The notes below the pieces were generated by a model. It searched no databases. It worked only from the letters and a program-made list of their open reading frames with translations, and was not told the DNA's origin. Below, piece by piece: positions 1-64,000 of a stretch of 64,000 bases of DNA. The DNA comes from Pyxicephalus adspersus. Taxonomy: Eukaryota; Chordata; Amphibia; Anura; Pyxicephalidae. Position 1 is the stretch's first letter. Every line of letters begins with the position of its first letter. The position numbers and the translations under genes were made by a program. The stretch is taken from NCBI RefSeq assembly GCF_032062135.1, contig NC_092859.1, forward strand, positions 128,685,250-128,749,249. Direction: 5' to 3'.

Positions 1-535
1 GAAGGTGTTAATTGTTGTTAGGTAGAAATATTAAAACTGCATTATAGGTGGAAGATGAATAGTATTGTAGGCCCCCCACCTGTTCACCAGGGATAGGATT
101 ATGATAGAACAGGATGGTTCACTAAATATACAATGACCTGGATAAATCAGAACCTTTGCAGATGGAATGGTTCTGTCATTCGTTCATGCTTTGGGTCAAG
201 GGTGGTCTACATAGCACATGAATACGTCCCTGAGTATAGACAGCTCATCTTGAAATGCAGGGTAATGTGCTTTACACATCTATTAAAATACCTTAAATAA
301 AAAAAGATGGTGCATTTATTTGTTGACTTACTTTTAGGTTAAGTATTTTAAGATAAGTCCTATTAAGTCCCAATGAGAGGACTGGTAAAACAATAGAAGT
401 AGATGCCCCTGAATATTTAGGTTTTATGCACAATAATCCACATAGCTGTCAGTGTCGTTGTTGTATCAGTAAATTGTCATGACTCTTTCTACGTATTAAA
501 ACATTTGCCGTACTGTTTTCCTTTTATTTTTTTAG
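1..535 (+). other. MYO5C intron (3' part)
   Basis: Intron sequence before the first visible exon, ending in a pyrimidine-rich tract and TTTAG. I see no exon and no repeat that I can name. Confidence 0.7.
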
Positions 536-39578
<39,043 letters not shown>

Positions 39579-39958
39579 GGGCTACAAAGACTGCATTTCC
39601 TTCATCCACAGACATAAAGGACTCGGAGCAATGTGTGGATCTACCATTCTTTATTTGGGAGTATTGATTGCTTATGGCGGGATGACCCCCACATACTTGT
39701 CTTTTTAATTGATTGTTTGCAACAAACTATAATATTTTTTTAATGAAGGAGAAGATGTTTGAAGAAGAAATTTAACATTTCATACTGAAAAATGTCATAA
39801 CACATTTTTTTCAAATCCCAGGGCAACAGAAAATGCTCTTTATTACCTTGCGTTTTTCTGCTGTGCATCAGCTGCTGTCCGTTACAGAGTTTACAGTGTA
39901 TATGTTTTATAAATGGACATGTTTTATGAACTGAACATAAAGTGATACATTTCAAGTT
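39579..39958 (+). other. MYO5C 3' UTR
   Basis: About 380 nt from the stop to the inferred cleavage site, AT-rich with no long ORF. The end is inferred from the signal at 39936. Confidence 0.7.
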
Positions 39959-39990
39959 GGGTGTCTTTGTGTGATTTATTCTGTGTGCAG
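39936..39990 (+). terminator. Polyadenylation signal with GU-rich downstream element
   Basis: CATAAA at 39936-39941 (common variant hexamer), then TTGGGTGTCTTTGTGTGATT and a second GTGTG, a typical cleavage-stimulating tract. A TATAAA lies at 39908 and an AATAAA at 40061, so alternative ends are possible. Confidence 0.65.
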
Positions 39991-40212
39991 GCCAATCTTT
40001 TTAGAGAATATCATCCATGCTAAACAAAACTCCCTGTTCAAGCTGTACTATAGATAAAAAAATAAATACAATGCTACAGATCACATTAACTTGTCACACA
40101 TCTTAATAGATATGGCTACTTATCATACTTTTTATGGTTTTATTACTTTTACAGATTTAGTATGCATTATTTGTGTATTTAGTGTAGTTTGGTTTTATTT
40201 ATCATTCTAAAT

Positions 40213-40381
40213 CAGTGTTTCTTGACCTTGATTACATGGAGGAACCCTTGAAATAACTTTCAGGTCAACTTTTTACTACGTCCACAACTCACAGTACATA
40301 AACTGACCCGAGAGGTACAATTTGCTCATTGCTCAAAGAACCCCTAACAACCTCTGGAGGAACGCTGGTTGAGAAAAACTG
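40213..40381 (+). mobile_element. Nonautonomous hAT element
   Basis: 169 bp. Starts CAGTGTTTCTTGACC and ends GGTTGAGAAAAACTG. Flanks ttctaaat (40205-40212) and ttctagat (40382-40389) match 7 of 8, a likely 8-bp target duplication. Same family as 31156-31395. Confidence 0.8.
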
Positions 40382-41349
40382 TTCTAGATAATTAAAAACA
40401 GAATGTTACTTTACATTTTTATTAACAAATGCTGATGTTTTATAGTGACAATTGTTTATTGCATGGTTACTGATATGTTTAGGGTATGTTTTCAAATACT
40501 TTTAATTGTTTTTTTCAGTGTAGTTTCTTTATTTTTGAGTATGTTATACTATACAATGTCCTCTATTCAGCTTGGTCTATTGACTATGTTGCCAGACTAT
40601 CTATTGCGACAAATATTGTTGCATAAGATTAGGTGAGCATATATGCATATCATATACAATATAATTCTTTTTGGATGTATACATCCAAAAGCCCCAAGTA
40701 TTTGATGTCAGACATAGAGTTCCTCCTCCTCCAACTGTCATATAGAATGTTATGTGGGGAGATGAATGAAGGGGTGTAGGAACTGGACCAGCACATACAG
40801 CAGCTAGTCACTCTCCAAACAAAAAAGGGCTAGGTATATGACATGCAAAGGAACTGACACTTTCTGAAGTTGTCAAATTTTTCTTTTTTTTAATTACCCT
40901 CTTTTATCGTTTGTTCTGCTTGGTTTACCAATAAATGTCTTTAACTTTAGAAAACACATCTGTTTCAAAAAAACACTTGCTGCCCCTCATAACAATTATT
41001 CTACTAGTGGTCTTCAAACTAAAGTGGTTACCGTATATACCCGAGTATAAGCTGACTTTTTCACCCCTATGGTCCAGTCAGGTGCATCCTAGAGGGTCCC
41101 TCCAGAAAAGCACCCTCTGCCAGCCGATTCCTGCTTATGCCCCAGCAAACCCTCTTACCCAATCCACCGCGTCCTCCATTGTCCTTCGCGTCTTCTACCT
41201 TCCTCCGGCCGTTTTCTGCACCAGATGAGTCACCGGGAGCTCTTGGTGACGTCGGTGCGTGCAGAAGTTACATTCGGGTCGGGGCAGGGAATTCAAATCT
41301 ATTTGTATTGCATTCAAAACAAAATAACTGTATTGAATGCAATACAGTG

Positions 41350-41439
41350 GATTTATATGTGTAAAAGCAGTACATTGTTTGTTTTTCATGAACATTTATT
41401 TTACAGTATAATATAATATGAGTATAATAAGTATAATGA

Positions 41440-41487
<48 letters not shown>

Positions 41488-41607
41488 ATGTATTATTTTG
41501 ACATGATTTTGTGTTTCAAACTTTATTATACTCATACTATTATATTATACTGTAAATTAAATTTTCAGTAAATAAAAAGAATGTACTGCTTTTAGACATA
41601 TAAAACC
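41350..41607. repeat. Long inverted repeat around a TA microsatellite
   Basis: Arms 41350-41431 and 41521-41606 share AAAAGCAGTACATT / AATGTACTGCTTTT and TTTACAGTATAATATAAT / ATTATATTATACTGTAAA. The spacer carries (TA)n at 41441-41479. Confidence 0.75.
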
Positions 41608-41977
41608 ATACAGAAATGAACCACCCAGGAGGTTAATGGTCAATCCAGCCTAATCTTGACCGGCAGGGGTCGGCAACCCGAAGCCCTGGAGCTGCATACG
41701 GCTCTTGAGCCTCCTTGCTGTGGCTGACTTCTCTATTTACTGCAGCAGGCCTTAACACGCTGGCCGCCGAGGTAAGGGGACACTCCAGGGGCTATCCTGG
41801 TGGGGCGCAGAGCCATCAGTGAGGGACTCGAGAGACTCCCGTGTCCCACGTGTTCCCAGGTGCTTACACATGGGACAGGGGCTAGATTCAAAAGCAGTAA
41901 CAGATAGCCAGGAAAAAAGAAGTAAAGTAAGTTTAAAAAAGTAAGTTTAAAAGTTATATCAACTAATGATGCGTAAC

Positions 41978-42057
41978 TTATCAGATGATTAATATATGAT
42001 TAGTAACTAATCATATATTAATGATTAGTTACTAATCATATTTTAATCATCTGATAA
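41978..42057. repeat. 35-bp-arm palindrome
   Basis: Left arm 41978-42012 and right arm 42023-42057 are complementary at 34 of 35 positions around a 10-base spacer. GATTAGTAACTAATC inside each arm is itself nearly self-complementary. Confidence 0.9.
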
Positions 42058-42232
42058 ATTATTATTACTACACAGTATATAGTGCCATCATATTACGCAG
42101 CGTTGTACAAAGTCGATAGTCGTGTCACTAACTGTTCCTCAAAGGGGTCCACAATCTAATGTCCCTACCATAGTGATATGTCAATAATGTAGTCTAAGGT
42201 AATTTTTTTCGGGGAAGCCAATTAACCTAAAA
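42058..42232 (-). repeat. tRNA-headed SINE, truncated
   Basis: ATTATTATTAC tail, then ACGCAGCGTTGTACAAAGTC, AAAGGGGTCCACAATCTAAT and GGGAAGCCAATTAACC, the complement of the SINE 3' half. Confidence 0.75.
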
Positions 42233-45200
42233 AAATAAAGAAGTGAACCATACTTATAGAAGTGAAACTTGCCGGTAGCTGCAGCATTTCCCACCCTCGG
42301 TTTATTCTCCAGTTATTCAATTTTTCCTGTTTTCCAAGGTAAAAATAGGTACCTCGGCTTATACTCAGATCGACTTGAGTATATACTGTATTTGTTTTCT
42401 GTACATACAATAGAGTTTGAGTTTGTTCTCTGGAATTAAAAATTTACATTAAAGTTATATTCAAAGGCAGAAAATGTTGACTATGGATGATACACAAGCA
42501 AACATATCATTGGCCTTTTGGGGAAGGAAGAAGTGTCTGGCAAAGTGCTCTCCTGTTTTGGAGATCCATAATAATTACCTAAAAATGCTTTTTTCGGCAT
42601 CTAATTTAATATTAGAAAAATAAATTTTATGCTAGGTGCATGTAGAATGTAATTCTGAGCCATTTGGCGTGTTGGAATTGCTGATTATTTTCTACAGAAG
42701 TTTGTTGAGAACCTTGGTGTTGCTTGTTAACTTTTTAATAAGGTGGGTCAGACAATGTGAAGAAGAATGTTGCTTTAAGTCAGATATCTGTCTTTTTCTG
42801 GCCCGTCATAGTTGGCCTTAACATTACAGCATTCACAATAATTAAAGTAAAACTCCAGCCAATGTTTAAGATTTATTTTGGTATGGCTCTGATTAGGGCA
42901 AAGAGAAAGATCTGCAGGTTCATTTTGAAAATGAACTCTTGCTTTTTTTTAAGTTGTTGTGACCACTTTCCTGTTCCTATGGTAAAAAACCCCTGGCCTA
43001 CTGCCTATACCTAAATATAACAGAACTCCTCTGCAGTTTAGCAAAATACAGATACTAATTTAGTAAAAAATGGTACTTTCCTATTTTCCTTTTGCATTTT
43101 AAATATCCAAGGGCTGCACAAAGGACAAAGGGACATGGGAAATGAGGAGGCATGATCTGTTATTATGGGTGGTTAATTATGTGTTTATTTATTTCTCTCT
43201 GTGTAGCTAATCACTATGCATTGTTACTGCAATTAGATTGTAAGTGAAAATATAAATTCCAACCCATAGCAATTTTCATCCAACTGTGGTGTCCTTATTT
43301 TACTAAGCCTGGATTTTCTCAACAAATCATCCTCTTTGTGTGTAAACCCTTGGATTTATATTTCTTTTTTATCATTTTTTTATTGCTGTGCAGCATCAGC
43401 ACATATAATTGTTTTCAGATGGGAACTTCTATGATTCCCTATAGATGTTCCTGAAATTCATCAAAATTTAGTCAGAGTGGATTTTACTTGTGGATTTTAC
43501 AAAAGGCACACAGCAAAATTCATATAACATCAGCTATATAAGGTCTTTTTTGTTAGTCAATTTTAAACTATATGAAAATACTCAGCATCTTACGTCAGGT
43601 TTTCATGTCAATTTAATGCCCATCAAACAACAAGCTCAAGCTAAATTTTTTTAAACTGAAATGGTTGATTCATACAATATTCACAAAAAAAACAGGAAAA
43701 TATCCAATATCTACTGTGCTAATGCTAACTCACAATGCTCTTTAAGTCAAATAAAGGATTGTATAAATGTTACCAAAAAGAATGCGATGCAACAGTTTAA
43801 CATTTGTAACATTTTTGAAATAAAACTAATTGAAAGCTACTTTTCTTTTGAATGAGGATTGTATGGGGGAAAATGTAGGGTGTTTGTAGGGTTTCAATAT
43901 TTCAAAGGGTTTGTAGGGGTCATATCTACATTTGATCATTCTTGGATTAAATAAAAATCAGTTATCTGTGAATATGTCTAAGTCTTTCACATCAGGAGAC
44001 TTCTTTCCGTGTAAACAGCTTCAGCTCTACTTTTTCCAGTCAGCCTTAAATTTAGCATATTTGCATATCATGCTTTAATTACACTATAATATGCATTTCA
44101 GTTGAAGGCCGCAGTTCTGGACTGCTTGACATTGTCTTAATTGATTGACTAAGAAGTTTTAATACACTGCTAAGTAGATTAGCAGCCTAAGGTCTGTTGG
44201 TTTTTATACAGACAGCAAAATTCTCCTTTGTTCTACCATCCATCTCCCACGCTGTAAGTATTTATTTCTTATATTTCCAATCTACAAACGTGGTCCTACG
44301 TACTTAGACATATTTATTTATTCATTTTCTTCATGTGATTCTAAATGTATAGTAAATACGTTCTTGGGAATACTGATGATGATACAAAATAGATTAGAAT
44401 AAAAACTCTCATTGCAGTAATTGTTTGTATTATGGATATCAAATAAGTAGCATCCACTTATTCCTGCATTAGAATCACTTGTTGCTTTTGGTATTTATTT
44501 GGTAGATGGTGTGACGAATCATCACTACAGATTACCTGTTATAACATATAGCACTTAGTGATATTTGTATCATTTCTGTAATGTCCAAGTGTAGGCATAA
44601 GACATCTGTGACTTGGGCACAGCTTTATAAAGGCATCTTTTATGAAGACAGATTGAAATTTAGTGTTTGTGTTTAGTGGCAAATCTAGAAATCTTTGCAT
44701 TTAGTACAATATAAATTGTAGAAGAGTCAGTATAAAATGTGAAAGATGCATTAAAATTGCTTTAGGGTTTGACCTATGGGATAAGCTAACTTTGCACAAT
44801 AACAGCCTTTTACTCATGTTTTCACTCAAGATTCATATATTTGTTTGGCAATCTATTTCTTCTCCTATTGTAAAGCTATGCACAAGTCACAGATGCCATA
44901 TGCATTCTCCACTTTGACAGTAATGAAATGATACAAATACAAAGGATTCACCTAGAAAAACAAGTAAAATAGTGTGTGAATCTTAAAAATATTGATGATT
45001 AGATCCTAAGCATTTTGTTATTGATTATTACAACTGATATGATATACCTAGCCTATTCAAAGCCTATTCAAAAGCTTTTTAAAGTTCTAACCTTCTCCAT
45101 ATGTCAGTCAATGTCAGTTATCCTCATAAAGAACTTACAGCTGTGACCATCTCAGGAGAAAATTGAGCATCTATACAGCTGGCCCTGACATTGAGTTATC

Positions 45201-45595
45201 TGCTGCAATGGATCACTAAACAATAGACACCAATGATTGCTGCTGCAGTTTTTGTCATCTTCTTTCCGTCTCCATAGAACAGAATGGTGCTGACTATAAA
45301 GTGTTTGTTCATTCTACTGTCACTGGAAACAATCACTAATGATTGTTTCCAGCATCGCTTATTAAACATCCGTATGGGTTTTATGGGCGGATGGTAGAAA
45401 TATGTTTGTGAATGTTATTTGTGTCAAACTCATGTCATTCAATTCTAGAACTTGGCGAGTAGAGAGTTCCCTAGGGGAGGCAAAGGTAAACATGTGATGT
45501 CTCTGCATCAGTGTGATCTTTATACAATATAATTTACATTTACCAAAATTTGAGAAAAGCTTAAATGGACCTTGTTGAAATCAATTATTATGAAT

Positions 45596-45760
45596 TATTA
45601 TTATTATTCCTATTATTATTATATTTAAAAAAGAATTTATATAGCACCAACATATTATGCAGCACTGTACATTAAATAAGGGTTGCAAATACTGATACAG
45701 ACAGTGACACAGGAGGAGGAGAGGAAACTGCCCCTAAGAGCTTACAATCTTGGAAGTATA
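45596..45760 (+). repeat. Interspersed repeat, 'GACACAGGAGGAGG' family
   Basis: ATT units, AGCACCAACATATTATGC, GACAGTGACACAGGAGGAGG and AGAGCTTACAATCTTGG. Confidence 0.75.
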
Positions 45761-45813
45761 GGAATACATGCATTTCTGCCCTTTGATGGTGGGTCCTAGC
45801 AAGATCAAAATTT

Positions 45814-45990
45814 TCAGAGGGGTATCTGCCCATCTACAGGCAGCATTAAAGCGCTTTTACTTTTTCTAGCTCTTGCTCTGCAATTGGGGCACTCATCTCT
45901 CCGAGGTTGTGCATAGGTCTTCACAATGATGGACCACTGCATGTCTGTGACAGCAGCATAGATCACCTTAGAGAGAAGGCTGTGTGGGAC
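45814..45990 (-). other. Unrecognised exon-like ORF on the minus strand
   Basis: Read on the minus strand, an acceptor-like cttctcttgccacag is followed by an open frame of 58 codons to a TGA. It contains VIYAAVTDMQWSIIVKTYAQ, DECPNCRARAR and a C-terminal LPVDGQIPL. I do not recognise the product. It may be a lone last exon, a retrocopy piece or repeat sequence that is open by chance; no upstream exon was found. Confidence 0.2.
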
Positions 45991-46845
45991 CTGTGGCAAG
46001 AGAAGCTACAAAAAAATAAGTTTTAGGTAAAAAAAAAAAAAACCCTTGCAATACAGGGGTATCCCCACTACAGCACTTTATTTTAATAGATTTGTATTTA
46101 CAGTTTTCTCTTAGTTTCCCTGCAAAGTCACATGAATACCTGTTGCTCCAGTGCTGAACAGCATTGCCACCCTCATGTAAGCACAACATGCTTGTACTAC
46201 CAGGAATGAAATGAACATGATAGAAGAAAAGAAGAGAGGAGGTTTTTGTTTTGGCTTAATAGTGCTATTATATTTTTGCTTTACAACATAGATATACGGC
46301 AATAAATACTTTTTCCAAAGCCCATTAAAAATATCATGGGATGTGGACTTTCAAACTACACAATCGACTTCTCTATATTGTATAGTATAAAAGTCTTGTA
46401 ACCCGACACGTTTCTCCTTTTGGCTTCCTCAGGGGTAAAAGGAAGACGTAGTCACACTGAATATTTATAGAAATATTTCTTACATTTGGTACATGGATTC
46501 ACATAATAGTATAAACAATAATATTCAAAAAGCATTTTTGTCTCTTGGTTTGTGTGTTGGATGTAACCCTATCTGTTGTTGGTGTGCTGTAATGAATAAA
46601 TGTGTAATGGTGTTAAGGAATGCAAATAAAAATGTCTGGGAGGGGAATGCATGAAACACACATTATGGAGGAATTGACTTATTCAGGGAGGTGAAGGAAG
46701 TTTTTTTTTACTTTGTGGCCTTTGCCTAATATTGTAACTTGATATGGGACCTACTTATGTTATTACACAGAAACCTTAAAATAATTGAATTAGTCTTTTG
46801 GTAGATCAAAAGTAGATTGTACAATTAAATACTAACGTGTGTTCA

Positions 46846-47150
46846 GCTAAAGGTTGTGCACACACACTAGATGATTGTTATCCAAGACTAACTAACTATT
46901 GTCTTGAGCAAAAATCTAGTGTGTGTACAGCTGTCCCCCAACATCCCTCTCTGTTCCACCTGGTAGGTCAATGAATGACAGCTTTACTTTCCAATGGGGG
47001 AGGATGCAGCAGGGTGCCACTTGTTCCACTTCCTTCCCTCCCCAGCAAACAGAACAGAGCTGTGTGTACAGCGCTCATTCGTTTTCCTGCAACTGGAAAA
47101 GATCATTTGCAGCAACAGAAATCCAAAATGTGTATATAGCCTAAGGCTGT
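46846..47150. repeat. 'CTAAGG' family element
   Basis: Left CAGCTAAAGGTTGTGCACAC and right GTGTATATAGCCTAAGGCTG are related to the inverted ends of the 48908 element. Short ORFs within are incidental. Confidence 0.45.
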
Positions 47151-47859
47151 GCAACCAGGATGACACTTTCCAGTTCTTACTTAGACGGAGCAAACCAATT
47201 CTTGCTTTAGTCCATTCGAAAAAAAAAAACACAAAAGGTTACACCCAGAATTACTTGCAAATTTTAAAGAGATTTAATGTAAATAATGTGCTGATATTTT
47301 TCACTCTATGGGTAATGGGTATCAGATAGAGGCAGGGTCAGGAAATGTATGGCTCCCCAAAATGTTCTACTAGCTTCTTGAGACTCAAGATAAGTACATC
47401 TGTTGCTGCATGGGAACCTTTTGTTTTAAACTAAAGGGTTGCTAACAATAAGCATTTTGTCTTCAACTGGGTTTAGAAGAAATGAAATAACATCCAATGT
47501 ATACATACATAATTGTAAAATGAATTTTTACAGAAGGATGAATATTAATTCACCAAATAAAATATAGTTTCCTGAATCTCCAGAAAAAAAAAATCTCCAG
47601 TATTTGTCAATAAAGTGTAATATTAAATATGATCAAATGAAAAATTTTGAAAACAAAATGAAATTGTCACACAACATCTTATAAAAAGGGCTTTTTCAGT
47701 CTACGCCTATGTTGTTTACCATTTGAAATAAGTAACAAAACATACATTACTATGAGATAAATCAGGAGGGATTATGTACAAGCAGCTTATCTGGCCTGGA
47801 GCTTCTCCATTGTCTCCAAGCCATTAGCTGCTATGGAAATAAAAGCAGGAGGTGGGATC

Positions 47860-47883
47860 TTACTCTGTTTGTTTCTCTTCTAG
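47860..47883 (+). promoter_or_regulatory. Possible splice acceptor before the long-isoform exon
   Basis: tactctgtttgtttctcttc followed by TAG is a strong acceptor-like tract 18 bases before the long-isoform ATG. This suggests an upstream non-coding exon, or is a chance pyrimidine run at the promoter. Confidence 0.4.
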
Positions 47884-47901
47884 CTGTACTGAGGCCCAAC
47901 A

Positions 47902-63769
<15,868 letters not shown>

Positions 63770-64000
63770 GTAAGTCTGTCATAGCTGATAATATTCTAAG
63801 CATTATGTTGACACATTTTATTTTCTGGTAACAATGGGATAATACAATTCACAGTGTCAAACTGAAACGGGGCTATTTTAAATCTTAGACATCTGACAAT
63901 GCTAGACCACAATGCAGATATTGGGCTAGTATGAGTAGTAGAGTAGTGTGTTTTCACACCTTATGGTGCCATGTAATCTGTATTCCTATGTTTAATTCAA
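63770..64000 (+). other. GNB5 intron (5' part)
   Basis: Starts with GTAAGT. No further exon before the window ends. Confidence 0.7.

Larger units (their letters stand above)
41031..42389. repeat. Composite element bounded by 'GTATATAC..GAGTATAAGC' inverted ends
   Basis: Left end CCGTATATACCCGAGTATAA and right end TTGAGTATATACTG preceded by GGCTTATACTC are inverted copies. Inside are a long inverted repeat (41350-41607), a hAT-like terminus (CAGGGGTCGGCAACCC at 41664), a palindrome (41978) and a truncated SINE (42058): nested insertions. Confidence 0.55.
39959..47901. other. MYO5C-GNB5 intergenic region
   Basis: About 8 kb between tandem genes. Repeats: hAT element (40213), nested TIR element (41031-42389), a repeat at 45596 and a TIR element at 46846. 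The stretch 42400-45590 has no repeat I recognise and no coding signal. Confidence 0.6.

Overview
This window is vertebrate nuclear DNA, most likely from a frog (anuran amphibian, probably ranoid). It is AT-rich, has short exons in long GT-AG introns, and carries many interspersed repeats: a tRNA-headed SINE, palindromic MITEs and short hAT elements of the kinds common in frog genomes. The protein-coding content is two genes on the + strand, in the same head-to-tail order as MYO5C and GNB5 in mammals. I saw no RNA gene, CRISPR array, bacterial operon or viral gene.

Region 1 (1-39958): the 3' three quarters of an unconventional class V myosin, MYO5C. Thirty-two exons (536-39578) join in one frame to 1372 codons plus a stop. 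They encode, in order, the second part of the motor domain (switch II/relay, loop 2, SH1 helix, converter), six IQ motifs, a long coiled coil and the globular cargo-binding tail. The first part of the motor lies before the window. The 3' UTR is short and ends at a CATAAA signal followed by a GU-rich stretch near 39960-39990. All 31 introns are GT-AG with matching phases.

Region 2 (39959-47901): an 8-kb intergenic stretch with a long inverted repeat, a nearly perfect 35-bp-arm palindrome and several transposon remnants. I recognise no gene in it.

Region 3 (47902-64000): the 5' part of GNB5, the G-protein beta-5 subunit. Two alternative starts are visible. One is a 42-codon exon for the long, retina-type isoform (47902-48027). 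The other is the ATG of the short, brain-type isoform (51273), which lies directly after a splice acceptor, so the long exon joins in frame just before it. Three more exons (57542, 60329, 63693) carry the coding region into the first WD40 repeats, and the gene leaves the window. An 816-base run of N (60523-61338) lies inside an intronic transposon-like element.

The two genes do not work in one pathway: MYO5C is an actin motor for secretory and endosomal carriers, and GNB5 is the obligate partner of R7 RGS proteins in G-protein signal shut-off. The most interesting internal structure is in the MYO5C coiled coil. Exon lengths 94, 64 and 181 recur with identical phases and with visible peptide similarity in the first two blocks. 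This points to tandem exon-block duplication, and the third block is shortened and decayed in this animal.
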